A stretch of 13,379 nucleotides of DNA from CADEFF01 sp964569315. Its GTDB lineage: Bacteria > Pseudomonadota > Alphaproteobacteria > Dongiales > Dongiaceae. Location: assembly GCA_964569315.1 (NCBI GenBank), contig CAZMUZ010000102.1:1-13379 (forward strand), written 5' to 3'. This document shows, in pieces, positions 1 to 7,433 of this stretch. Position numbers and translations under genes: made by a program. Each line of letters begins with the position of its first letter. Positions within the stretch are counted from its first letter, which is position 1. The notes under the pieces were generated by a model. That model was not told the origin of the DNA. It saw only the letters and a list, made by a program, of their open reading frames with translations, and ran no database searches.

Positions 1-331
1 TCATGCCGGACTTCTGGAAGGGCTGGGCGATATTGACGAGCGGCACGCCCTTTTCACGCGTGGCAAGCGCAGACGGCATCCAGTCGACGACCACGTCGGC
101 GCCGCCGCCCGCGATGACCTGGCTCGGATTGATGTCGGGTCCCCCGGGGAGAATTTCGACGTCGAGGCCGACATCCTCGTAGAGCCCCTTGTCCTTCGCG
201 ACGTAGTAGCCGGCGAACTGCGACTGCGTCACCCATTTGAGCTGGAGGGTGAGCTTGTCGGCAGCATCCGCGCCGCTGCCAGCACTCGCCAGCGCCGCCG
301 CAAGCGCAGCGACACCGATCAATTTCCTCAT
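1..331 (-). CDS. ABC transporter substrate-binding protein, NMT1/THI5-like (N-terminal part, cut by window edge)
   Basis: This is the periplasmic binding component of the ABC importer encoded just upstream. Only the first 110 residues lie in the window. It begins with a signal peptide: Met-Arg-Lys, then an Ala/Gly/Val-rich core, with likely cleavage after the Ala-Asp-Ala around residue 23. The mature part opens KLTLQLKWVTQSQFAGYYVA, the typical start of NMT1/THI5-family proteins, a family that includes binders of pyrimidine-type thiamine precursors. The later GLYEDVGLDVEILPGGPDIN and GADVVVDWMPSAL segments also fit. The ATG at 331-329 is supported by a strong GGGAGG Shine-Dalgarno six bases upstream. 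It is the last visible gene of the pre operon, 32 bases after permease 1. The family is clear. Import of a pyrimidine or related compound is inferred from context only. Confidence 0.88.
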   Translation of the reverse strand, partial: MRKLIGVAALAAALASAGSGADAADKLTLQLKWVTQSQFAGYYVAKDKGLYEDVGLDVEILPGGPDINPSQVIAGGGADVVVDWMPSALATREKGVPLVNIAQPFQKSGM

Positions 332-337
332 GTTGTT

Positions 338-343
338 CCTCCC
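338..343 (-). promoter_or_regulatory. Ribosome binding site of the substrate-binding protein gene
   Basis: Reads GGGAGG on the minus strand, six bases before the ATG at 331. It is one of the strongest Shine-Dalgarno sequences in the operon. This fits a need for more binding protein than membrane components, although it is the distal gene. Confidence 0.7.
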
Positions 344-363
344 TGTTGTTTTGTTGCCGTCCG

Positions 364-1503
364 TTACCTCCGATAGGAGGGATGCCAGAACGTCAGCCCG
401 CGCTCCAGGAGCGCGAGCGCTCCATAGAAGACCGATCCCGCGAGCGCGGCGACCGCGATGGTCGCCCATACCATATCCACATTCATGCGCGCGACCTCGA
501 CCGAGATGCGAAATCCCATCCCGGCGATCGGCGAGCCGAAGAATTCGGCCACGATCGCGCCGATGAGGGCGAGCGTCGAGTTGATCTTGAGCGCGTTGAA
601 GACGAAGGGCAATGCGCTCGGCAGGCGGAGCTTGAAGAAGGTCTGCCAGTAGCCGGCGCCGTAGGCGCGCATCAGGTCGCGGCTGATGGCATCGGCCTGG
701 CCGAAGCCGGCCAGCGCATTGACCAGCATGGGAAAGAAGGTCATGACGACAATGACTGCCGCCTTCGATTCCCAGTCGAAGCCGAACCACATCACCATGA
801 TCGGCGCGATTCCCACGATGGGGACGGCGCTCACCAGATTGCCGAGCGGCAAGAGCCCGCGCTGGAAGAAGGGCACGCGGTCGATCGCGATGGCGACGAG
901 GAGGCCGAGCCCGGAGCCGATCGCCCAGCCCGCGAGCACCGCCTTGAGGAAGGTCTGCCGGAAATCGTCGGCGAGGATGCCGGCCTGATCGACGAATTTC
1001 TGCGCGATCTGGTGCGGCGCCGGCAGCAGGATCTGGGGAATCCCGAAGCCGAGCACGACGACCTCCCAGAGATAGACGAGCCAGAGGCCGAACAGCAGGG
1101 GAGCCGCGAGGCGCAGAGCGGCGCGCTCCGCGCCGAGACCAGCGAGCCAGTCCATCGCCATCCAGGCGAGCAGGGCGAGCCCCATGAGAAAGAGCCACAA
1201 CCCCGAGGCGCCGATTCCGCTTGCCGGATAGGCGGCCACCAGCAGCAAGGGGGCGATGCCGCCGCAGGCGAGCGTCAACAATGCCGCGAGCCCGGCCGGA
1301 AGGCGGCGAATCCGCGCGGTCGCGGGCAGGCTGCGCAAGGCGGGAAAGCAGGCCAACACGGCAAGGGCGAGCGCGCCGAGGCCAGCGGCGAGCGCAAGCG
1401 GCTCGGCAAACCAGGACATCGATTCACCGCCGCCGTCGATGCCCCCCGGCAGGACCAGCCCCAGCAGCAGCAAGGTCGCGGCGAGCAGCGGGAGCCTTCT
1501 CAT
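364..1503 (-). CDS. ABC transporter permease with extra N-terminal membrane segments
   Basis: Inner-membrane permease of the BPD_transp_1 (SsuC/TauC/ThiX-like) class, pairing with the other permease and the ATPase of this operon. The canonical permease domain covers about residues 165-375. Its ATPase-contacting EAA-type loop is near residues 277-299 (MRAYGAG, ending KLRLPSALP). Unlike the usual 250-residue family member, the first 155 residues carry about five additional hydrophobic segments, near 3-20, 34-54, 70-92, 100-121 and 130-152. I chose the ATG at 1503 because it overlaps the stop of the upstream permease as ATGA and has a GGGGGTG Shine-Dalgarno; the frame is open ten codons further upstream without such support. 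The protein is 379 residues. Substrate is inferred (pyrimidine or derivative). Confidence 0.88.
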   Translation of the reverse strand: MRRLPLLAATLLLLGLVLPGGIDGGGESMSWFAEPLALAAGLGALALAVLACFPALRSLPATARIRRLPAGLAALLTLACGGIAPLLLVAAYPASGIGASGLWLFLMGLALLAWMAMDWLAGLGAERAALRLAAPLLFGLWLVYLWEVVVLGFGIPQILLPAPHQIAQKFVDQAGILADDFRQTFLKAVLAGWAIGSGLGLLVAIAIDRVPFFQRGLLPLGNLVSAVPIVGIAPIMVMWFGFDWESKAAVIVVMTFFPMLVNALAGFGQADAISRDLMRAYGAGYWQTFFKLRLPSALPFVFNALKINSTLALIGAIVAEFFGSPIAGMGFRISVEVARMNVDMVWATIAVAALAGSVFYGALALLERGLTFWHPSYRR

Positions 1504-2423
1504 GACCGCACCCCCATCTGCCGGAGCACCCACCGCTCGACCATCCCGACCGCCAGCACGAGCAGCGCGCCGAGCAGCGCCGCCATGACGAGCGCCGCCC
1601 AGATCTGGGTGGTCTGGCCGAAATAGGAGCCGGACAGCAGCCTTGCGCCCAATCCCGCCTGGGCGCCCGTCGGGAGCTCGCCCACGATCGCGCCGACGAG
1701 GCTGATCGCGACTGCAACCTTGAGCGAGGCGAAGAGGAACGGGACCGAGGCGGGCCAGCGCAGCTTCCAGAAGATCTGCGCCGGCGAGGCGTTGTAGGTG
1801 CGCATCAGGTCGAGCTGCAGTGGATCGGGCGAACGCAACCCCTTCACCATGCCGATCGTCACCGGGAAGAAGCAGAGATACATCGAGATGATGGATTTCG
1901 GCACGAGCCCGGTCAGGCCGATACTGCCCAGCACCACCACGATCATCGGCGCTATGGCGAGGATGGGGACGGTCTGGGAGGCGATGACCCAGGGCATCAG
2001 GCTCTTGTCGAGCACCCGGAGATGCACGATGCCGACCGCGAGCAGGATGCCGAGCAGGCCGCCGAGCGCGAAGCCGAGCAGCGTGCCGGAGGCCGTAACC
2101 GCCGCGTGATAGACGAGGCTGCGCTTGCTGGTGACGGCCGTCTGGAGGACCGTCTTGTCCAGCTCTGCCGCGATCTGCAACGGCGTCGGCAGCACCGGCC
2201 GTTCCATCGACCAGGTCCCGGCCACCAGATCCGGGAAGCTCCAGGGCGCGCCCGACTGATCGAGCTTCGCCGCGACCTGGAGCGCATTGAGCCAGACGGC
2301 GCCGGCGAACCAGAGCAGGAGGATCACCCCGACGACGGCCGCGACGGGAAGCGCGTGGTTGCGGACGAGGCCGCGCCAGCCGGCGCCTGCCGGCGCCGGA
2401 GCGAGCGCCCCGACCGCGCTCAT
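1500..2423 (-). CDS. ABC transporter permease (SsuC/TauC-like)
   Basis: Second inner-membrane permease of the importer, 307 residues. A short hydrophilic N-terminus is followed by a membrane anchor (residues 26-46), a periplasmic stretch to about 105, and then the BPD_transp_1 core. The EAA-type loop is at about 206-228 (LMRTYNASPAQ through KLRWPASVP). The two permeases differ in sequence, so the transporter probably has a heterodimeric membrane part. The start lies six bases after the ATPase stop, and the stop overlaps the next gene's start as ATGA, which implies translational coupling. The family is well supported. The transported compound is not shown by the sequence and is inferred from the pyrimidine-degrading neighbours. 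Confidence 0.9.
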   Translation of the reverse strand: MSAVGALAPAPAGAGWRGLVRNHALPVAAVVGVILLLWFAGAVWLNALQVAAKLDQSGAPWSFPDLVAGTWSMERPVLPTPLQIAAELDKTVLQTAVTSKRSLVYHAAVTASGTLLGFALGGLLGILLAVGIVHLRVLDKSLMPWVIASQTVPILAIAPMIVVVLGSIGLTGLVPKSIISMYLCFFPVTIGMVKGLRSPDPLQLDLMRTYNASPAQIFWKLRWPASVPFLFASLKVAVAISLVGAIVGELPTGAQAGLGARLLSGSYFGQTTQIWAALVMAALLGALLVLAVGMVERWVLRQMGVRS

Positions 2424-2429
2424 CGCGTC

Positions 2430-3254
2430 TCAGTCCTCATAGGAGTGGCCGGCGCGAAGCGCGTCGCGCACCCGGTGCGCGATGGCGAGGAACTCCGGCG
2501 TCTCGCGAATGTCGAGCGTGCGCTTTGCCGGCAAGCTCGATTCGATGACCTGCATGATGCGACCGGGCCGCGGGCTCATCACCACGATCCGGCTCGACAG
2601 GAACACGGCCTCCGCGATCGAATGCGTGACGAAGATCACGGTCTTCCGCGTTCTCTCCCAGAGGCCGATGAGCTGCTCGTTCAGCCGGTCGCGAGTGATC
2701 TCGTCGAGCGCACCGAAAGGCTCGTCCATCAGCAGCAGCGCCGGCTCGAAGCTGAGCGCCCGCGCGATGGAAACGCGCTGCTGCATGCCGCCGGAAAGCT
2801 GCCAGGGGAACTTCCGCTCGAACCCGGCGAGCCCGACCATCTCGAGATATTTCGCCGCGCGGGTGAGACGCTCCTCCCGGGCGATCCCCATGATCTCGAG
2901 CGGCAAGGTCACGTTGCGCGTCACGCTGCGCCAGGCGTAGAGCGCCGGCGACTGGAACACGTAGCCATAGGCGCGAGCGAGCCGCGCCTCGCGCGGCGAC
3001 ACGCCATTGACGGCGATATGGCCCTCGCTCGGCCGTTCGAGATCGGCAATCACGCGCATGAGCGTGGTCTTGCCGCAGCCGGAAGGGCCTATGAAGGAGA
3101 CGAACTCGCCGCGCTTGACCGCAAGATCGACGCCGGAGAGCGCCACCACGGGCGCGTCCGGCGTCGGGAAGATGAGCGAGAGCCCGCGGATATCGATCGC
3201 GGCATCGCCGGCCGGCGCGTCCGACACAACCTTGAGCGTCGGTTTCGTCGGCAT
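2430..3254 (-). CDS. ABC transporter ATP-binding protein (nitrate/sulfonate/taurine-type family)
   Basis: Cytoplasmic ATPase that powers the importer formed with the two downstream permeases and the NMT1/THI5-like binding protein. All nucleotide-binding motifs are present: Walker A GPSGCGKT (residues 56-63), Q-loop Gln101, signature LSGGMQQR (153-160), Walker B LLLMDE (173-178), D-loop ALDE and switch His211 in VTHSIAEA. The length of 274 residues is normal for the SsuB/TauB/ThiZ-like group. It begins 25 bases after the hydrolase stop and ends six bases before the next permease, so it sits inside the operon. The Shine-Dalgarno upstream of the chosen ATG is weak. Confidence 0.93.
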   Translation of the reverse strand: MPTKPTLKVVSDAPAGDAAIDIRGLSLIFPTPDAPVVALSGVDLAVKRGEFVSFIGPSGCGKTTLMRVIADLERPSEGHIAVNGVSPREARLARAYGYVFQSPALYAWRSVTRNVTLPLEIMGIAREERLTRAAKYLEMVGLAGFERKFPWQLSGGMQQRVSIARALSFEPALLLMDEPFGALDEITRDRLNEQLIGLWERTRKTVIFVTHSIAEAVFLSSRIVVMSPRPGRIMQVIESSLPAKRTLDIRETPEFLAIAHRVRDALRAGHSYED

Positions 3255-3279
3255 GCCGGCGCGGCCCTGAGATCGCTGC

Positions 3280-4530
3280 CTAACGTGCGGCAGCGGCGGC
3301 GTTGGCGCGTTCGACCATCGCGCGCAACAGCACGTCGCAGCCCGCCGCCAGATCCTCTTTCTTCGCGTCCTCGATCTCGTTGTGGCTGATGCCGTCCTTG
3401 CAGGGCACGAACACCATGCCGGTCGGGGCGACGCGGCTCAGATAGACCGCGTCGTGGCCGGCGCCGCTGATGATCGGCCGACCCTCATAGCCGAGATCCT
3501 TCGACGCCTGCGCCACGGCGGCAACGCACTCGTCGGCGAACTTCACCGGCGGCGAGTACCAGATCTCCTTGAACTCGGTGTCGAGGCGGCGCTGTTTCGA
3601 GATGCGTTCCACCTCGGCCTTGAGCTCGGCACCCATCTTTTCGAGGATCTTCGCGTCGGGATGGCGGAAATCGACGGTGAAGAAGACCCGGCCCGGAATC
3701 ACGTTCCGCGAGTTCGGCAGGTTCTGGAGCATGCCCACGGTGGCGCAGGCATAGGGCAGATTGCTCATGCCGATGCGGTTGACCGCCAGCACCATCTCGC
3801 TGGTGCCGACCAGCGCGTCGCGCCGGCGCTCCATCGGCGTCGGCCCCGCATGGGCCTCCATGCCGGTGACGGTGACCTCGTACCAGCGGATGCCCTGCAC
3901 GCCTTGCACCACGCCGATCGTCTTGTTCTCGGCCTCGAGGATCGGGCCCTGTTCGATATGCGCCTCGAAGAAGGCGCCCACGGGACGCTTGCCGCATTCC
4001 TCGGTGCCGGCATAGCCGATCCGCTTCAGCTCCTCGCCCATGGTCTTGCCGTCGACGTCCGCGCGCGACAGGCCGTAATTCACGTCGAAGGCCCCGGCGA
4101 ACACGCCGGACGCCACCATGGCCGGCGCAAAGCGCGAGCCCTCCTCGTTGGTCCAGACCACGACTTCAACCGGTGCGCTAGTCTCGTAATTGTAGTCGTT
4201 GAGGGTGCGGATCACCTCGAGCCCGGCCATCACGCCATAGCAGCCGTCGAACTTGCCGCCGGTCGGCTGGGTGTCGATATGGCTGCCGGTCATGATCGGC
4301 GGCAGCGAATTGTCGCGACCCGGGCGGCGGGCGAAGATGTTGCCCATGTTGTCCACGCTGACGGTGCAGCCCGCCTCCTTGCACCATTTGACGAAGAGAT
4401 CCCGCGCATCGCGGTCGAGATCGGTCAGCGCCAGGCGGCAGACGCCGCCCTTCTCGGTCGCCCCGATCTTGGCCAGCTCCATCAGGCTCTCCCAGAGCCG
4501 GTCGGCGTTGATGCGGATATTCGTGCTCAT
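3280..4530 (-). CDS. Zn-dependent hydrolase of the M20 family, probable N-carbamoyl-beta-alanine amidohydrolase (beta-ureidopropionase)
   Basis: Predicted to hydrolyse N-carbamoyl-beta-alanine (or the beta-aminoisobutyrate analogue) to the amino acid, CO2 and ammonia, the last step of reductive pyrimidine breakdown. The protein has 416 residues, typical of the hydantoinase/carbamoylase branch of M20. Metal-site motifs are intact: GSHIDT (His84), KFDG (Asp95), NEEGSRF (Glu129/Glu130), EAHIEQGP (His191) and GISHNE (His383). His227 in MEAHAGPTP lies in the lid/dimerisation domain. I chose the ATG at 4530; the frame is open 18 codons further up, but that extension looks unlike the family, and an AGAGG precedes the chosen start. 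A 133-base gap separates it from preA. Close relatives act on N-carbamoyl-L-amino acids or allantoate, so the substrate rests on the preTA context. Confidence 0.88.
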   Translation of the reverse strand: MSTNIRINADRLWESLMELAKIGATEKGGVCRLALTDLDRDARDLFVKWCKEAGCTVSVDNMGNIFARRPGRDNSLPPIMTGSHIDTQPTGGKFDGCYGVMAGLEVIRTLNDYNYETSAPVEVVVWTNEEGSRFAPAMVASGVFAGAFDVNYGLSRADVDGKTMGEELKRIGYAGTEECGKRPVGAFFEAHIEQGPILEAENKTIGVVQGVQGIRWYEVTVTGMEAHAGPTPMERRRDALVGTSEMVLAVNRIGMSNLPYACATVGMLQNLPNSRNVIPGRVFFTVDFRHPDAKILEKMGAELKAEVERISKQRRLDTEFKEIWYSPPVKFADECVAAVAQASKDLGYEGRPIISGAGHDAVYLSRVAPTGMVFVPCKDGISHNEIEDAKKEDLAAGCDVLLRAMVERANAAAAAR

Positions 4531-4557
4531 GCCTTCGCAAACCTCTTCTGTTTCCGG

Positions 4558-4573
4558 CAGGCCCCCGGGCCTG
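4558..4573. repeat. Inverted repeat in the preA-hydrolase spacer
   Basis: CAGGCCC and GGGCCTG face each other with two bases between, so a stem of at least five G/C-rich pairs could form in RNA about 30 bases upstream of the hydrolase start. No U-tract follows in the minus-strand direction, so it is not a standard terminator. It could be an RNA-stability or translation-modulating hairpin, or chance in GC-rich DNA. Confidence 0.35.
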
Positions 4574-4663
4574 TCCGGCGTCAATTTCCGGGGCGCATGT
4601 TAATGCAGGGCCGCCGTCTCTGTCGATCCGAGCGCGCCGGCCCGCGGAAAGCCTGAGCGCCAG

Positions 4664-5938
4664 CTATTCCGCGGCCTTCCGCATGGGATTGGCCGGATGC
4701 TGCGTCCAGTTCATATAGGGCTTCCCGGTATCTACCGGCACCATGACGATGCATTCCGGCACCGGGCAGACATGCATGCAGAGATTGCAGCCCACGCATG
4801 ATTCGTCGAGCACCTCATAGCGTCGCCCGCCGCCGGTCTTCGTCGCGGCGACCGCCTGGTGCGAGGTGTCCTCGCAGGCAATGTGGCAGAGGCCGCATTT
4901 GATGCAGAGCGACTGGTCGATGCGCGCAACCGTCTTGTAGTTCATGTTGAGGAACTGCCAGTCGGTCACGTTCGGCACGGCGCGGCCCCGGAAATCCTCG
5001 ATGCGCGCATATCCCTTCGCATCCATCCAGTTGCCGAGCCCGTCGATCATGTCGTCGACGATCTTGAAGCCGTAATGCATCGCCGCGGTGCAGACCTGCA
5101 CCGTGCCCGCGGAAAGCGCCACGAACTCCGCCGCGTCCTTCCAGGTGGCGATGCCGCCGATAGCGGATATCGGCATGCCGCGGGTCTCCGCGTCCCGCGC
5201 GATCTCGGCCACCATGTGAAGCGCGATGGGCTTCACCGCCGGGCCGCAATAGCCGCCATGGGTCCCCTTGCCGTCCACCGTCGGGGTCGGCGCCATGGCG
5301 TCGAGATCGATCGAGGTGATCGAATTGATCGTGTTGATGAGCGAGACCGCGTCGGCCCCGCCCTTCTTCGCGGCCCGCGCCGGGCCGAGCACATTGGTCA
5401 CATTCGGCGTCAGCTTCACCAGCACCGGCATGCGCGTATGCTGCTTGCACCAGCGGGTGACCATCTCGACATAGTCCGGCACCTGGCCGACCGCCGAGCC
5501 CATGCCGCGTTCCGACATGCCGTGCGGGCAGCCGAAATTGAGCTCGACTCCGTCGGCGCCGGTCTCCTCCACCTGCTTCAGGATAAGGGCCCAGGGCTGC
5601 TCCTCGCAGGGCACCATGAGGGAGACGACGAGCGCGCGATCCGGCCAGTCGCGCTTCACCTGCTTGATTTCCCGCAAATTGACCGCGAGCGGACGGTCGG
5701 TAATGAGCTCGATGTTGTTGAAGCCGATCATCTTGTCGGTGTTGTAGTGCAGCGCGCCGTAGCGGGAGGCGACATTGACGATCGGCGGGTCTTCGCCGAG
5801 CGTCTTCCAGACGGCCCCGCCCCATCCCGCCTTGAAGGCGCGCTCGACATTGAAGGCCTTGTCGGTCGGCGGCGCCGAGGCGAGCCAGAAGGGATTGGGC
5901 GACCTGATGCCGGCAAACTCGGTGCGAAGATCTGCCAT
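4664..5938 (-). CDS. preA: NAD-dependent dihydropyrimidine dehydrogenase subunit PreA
   Basis: Catalytic FMN subunit that reduces uracil and thymine to the 5,6-dihydro forms, with electrons supplied by PreT. The N-terminal 320 residues form the dihydroorotate-dehydrogenase-like TIM barrel. NFGCPHG (134-140) holds Cys137, which aligns with the catalytic Cys671 of mammalian enzyme, and His139. INTINSI (201-207) and GGIATW (261-266) fit FMN/substrate contacts. The C-terminus is a two-cluster ferredoxin domain: Cys345, 348, 351 and 355, then Cys381, 384, 387 and 391. The length of 424 residues is normal. The start is set by GGGAGG five bases upstream, 19 bases after preT. One oddity is Gly136, where the mammalian and E. 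coli enzymes have Ser. Confidence 0.96.
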   Translation of the reverse strand: MADLRTEFAGIRSPNPFWLASAPPTDKAFNVERAFKAGWGGAVWKTLGEDPPIVNVASRYGALHYNTDKMIGFNNIELITDRPLAVNLREIKQVKRDWPDRALVVSLMVPCEEQPWALILKQVEETGADGVELNFGCPHGMSERGMGSAVGQVPDYVEMVTRWCKQHTRMPVLVKLTPNVTNVLGPARAAKKGGADAVSLINTINSITSIDLDAMAPTPTVDGKGTHGGYCGPAVKPIALHMVAEIARDAETRGMPISAIGGIATWKDAAEFVALSAGTVQVCTAAMHYGFKIVDDMIDGLGNWMDAKGYARIEDFRGRAVPNVTDWQFLNMNYKTVARIDQSLCIKCGLCHIACEDTSHQAVAATKTGGGRRYEVLDESCVGCNLCMHVCPVPECIVMVPVDTGKPYMNWTQHPANPMRKAAE

Positions 5939-5943
5939 GGTTT

Positions 5944-5949
5944 CCTCCC
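5944..5949 (-). promoter_or_regulatory. Ribosome binding site of preA
   Basis: GGGAGG on the minus strand, five bases before the ATG at 5938, in the 19-base spacer between preT and preA. It fixes the preA start. Confidence 0.7.
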
Positions 5950-5957
5950 GTCGCGGC

Positions 5958-7313
5958 CTAACGCCGCTTCAGATAGAGATCGATCGCGTGGGCCGCGCGC
6001 TTGCCGTCCTCGACCGCCTGGACGGTGAGGTCGATGCCGCCCGCGACGCAGTCGCCGCCGGCGAAGACGCCGTCGAGCGAGGTCGCGCGGTCGGCATCGA
6101 CACGGATCCTGCCGTTCTCGAGCTCGAGAAGCTCGCCTGCGCCCTCCATGACGGGATCCGGCACGAAGCTCTGGCCGATCGCCTTGAACAGCATGTCGGC
6201 CGCAAGGCGGTAACCTTCGCCCCTGTCCTGCAGCCGGCCTGCAGCATCGAGCGCCGTCGGCTGGAATTCGATCTCCCGCAGATGCCCGCCAGATCCCAGC
6301 AGGCGCGTCGGGCGCGCCCAATGCTTGATCCGGACGCCGTTCACCTGCGCGAATTCCTGCTCGTGGCCGGTGGCGCCCATGGTCGCCGGCCCGCGGCGAT
6401 AGACGATGGTGACATCCTCCGCACCGAGCCGCTTCGACTGCACCGCAATGTCGATCGCGGTATTGCCGCCGCCGATCACCACCACCCTGCGCCCTATCGG
6501 GAGCGTCGATTTGTCCGGCGCCTGTCTCAGCCGTGCGATGTAGGCAACCGCGTCCTCGACTCCGACAAGCTGCTCACCCTCCACCTGAAGCGCATTCACG
6601 CCCGCGAGCCCGATGCCGAGAAAGACCGCATCATATTGCCGTCGCAGCACCGCGAGGTCGATATCGCGGCCAAGACACTGGCCGGTACGGGTTTCGATAC
6701 CGCCAATCGAGAGAATGAAATCGACCTCGGCCTGGGCGAAACTTCCGGGCACCTTGTAGGCGGCGATGCCATACTCGTTGAGTCCCCCGAGTTTCTCCCG
6801 CGCCTCGAACAGCATGACGTCGTGACCGAGCATCGCGAGCCGGTGGGCGCAAGCGAAACCCGCGGGGCCGCCGCCGACCACCGCCACCCGCTTTCCCGTC
6901 GTTGCGGCACGCGCGAAAGGCTGCTTTCCCTCCGCGAGGAGCGGATCGGTCGCATAGCGCTGCAGCGCGCCGATATCGACCGGCTTGTCCTCCGCGTGGT
7001 TGCGCACGCAAGCCCGCTCGCACAGCACCTCGGTCGGACAGACGCGCGCACAAGCGCCGCCGAAAATGTTCTCTTCGAGGATGGTGATGGCCGCGCCCTT
7101 GACGTTGCCGGTCGCGATCTTCCGGATGAAGCCCGGAACGTCGATGCCGGTCGGGCAGGCTTCGATACAGGGGGCATCGTAACAGAAATAGCAGCGGCTG
7201 CTTTCGATGAGGGCGCGCTTGGCATCGAGCGGCGGCTCGACATCGCCGAAGTTCGCAGCGTACTCGTCCGGCGAAAGCCGGCCCGACGCGATGTCCGGTC
7301 CTGGGTTGGCCAT
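5958..7313 (-). CDS. preT: NAD-dependent dihydropyrimidine dehydrogenase subunit PreT
   Basis: FAD- and iron-sulfur-containing electron-entry subunit that oxidises NAD(P)H and passes electrons to PreA. From the chosen start it has 451 residues. The N-terminal cluster domain holds Cys41, 44, 49, 53 and Cys88, 92, 98, 102. Gln118 in IGALQRYA aligns with the unusual Gln cluster ligand (Gln156) of mammalian dihydropyrimidine dehydrogenase. VVGGGPAG (145-152) is the FAD dinucleotide site, VIGGGNTA (279-286) the nicotinamide-nucleotide site, and FAGGDCVAGG (417-426) the C-terminal FAD motif. The frame is open to an ATG at 7376, but that lies at or upstream of the predicted transcription start and lacks a Shine-Dalgarno. 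The ATG at 7313 has GGGAG four bases upstream. It is the first gene of the operon. Confidence 0.94.
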   Translation of the reverse strand: MANPGPDIASGRLSPDEYAANFGDVEPPLDAKRALIESSRCYFCYDAPCIEACPTGIDVPGFIRKIATGNVKGAAITILEENIFGGACARVCPTEVLCERACVRNHAEDKPVDIGALQRYATDPLLAEGKQPFARAATTGKRVAVVGGGPAGFACAHRLAMLGHDVMLFEAREKLGGLNEYGIAAYKVPGSFAQAEVDFILSIGGIETRTGQCLGRDIDLAVLRRQYDAVFLGIGLAGVNALQVEGEQLVGVEDAVAYIARLRQAPDKSTLPIGRRVVVIGGGNTAIDIAVQSKRLGAEDVTIVYRRGPATMGATGHEQEFAQVNGVRIKHWARPTRLLGSGGHLREIEFQPTALDAAGRLQDRGEGYRLAADMLFKAIGQSFVPDPVMEGAGELLELENGRIRVDADRATSLDGVFAGGDCVAGGIDLTVQAVEDGKRAAHAIDLYLKRR

Positions 7314-7377
7314 CCCACTCCCGCCGTTCCTATCGCGCCGGATCGCAACAGGTATTTCGTCCGGTCGCACGGTCATG

Positions 7378-7407
7378 ATAGTAGTTTCAAACTGACCAAT
7401 TGGTCAA
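7378..7407 (-). promoter_or_regulatory. Predicted sigma70-type promoter of the preT operon
   Basis: On the minus strand TTGACC (7407-7402) is a 5/6 match to the -35 consensus. TACTAT (7383-7378) is a 4/6 match to the -10 consensus, with an 18-base spacer. Transcription would start near 7371, giving a leader of about 58 bases before the preT ATG at 7313. The RutR-type palindrome covers the -35 box, as expected for repression by occlusion. A matching promoter for rutR on the plus strand could not be resolved. Confidence 0.55.
7392..7407. promoter_or_regulatory. Predicted RutR operator
   Basis: CTGACCAATTGGTCAA. The inner 14 bases (7393-7406) form a perfect palindrome, and the whole site departs from the E. 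coli RutR consensus TTGACCAnnTGGTCAA only at the first base. It lies between the divergent preT and rutR genes, 27 bases from the rutR start, and overlaps the predicted preT -35 box. This suggests pyrimidine-responsive repression of preT and autoregulation of rutR. The sequence match is direct; the regulation is inferred. Confidence 0.85.
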
Positions 7408-7433
7408 TTTCAATGATGCGGGGGGGATGGGCC

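Noticed and set aside
718..731. TTGACCA-like RutR half-site inside the first permease gene
   Set aside because: A single half-site within coding sequence without the second arm.
346..1626. Plus-strand open frame of about 420 codons opposite the permease genes
   Set aside because: It is charged, repetitive, shadow-type sequence. The minus strand encodes well-formed membrane permeases.
7314..7376. Upstream ATG at 7376 for preT
   Set aside because: It has no Shine-Dalgarno, lies at or upstream of the predicted transcription start near 7371, and adds residues not typical of PreT.
5775..7433. Plus-strand open frame of more than 540 codons running in frame into rutR
   Set aside because: It lies opposite preT and preA and is a by-product of GC-rich third positions. 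The TetR homology and a good ribosome site begin only at 7434.
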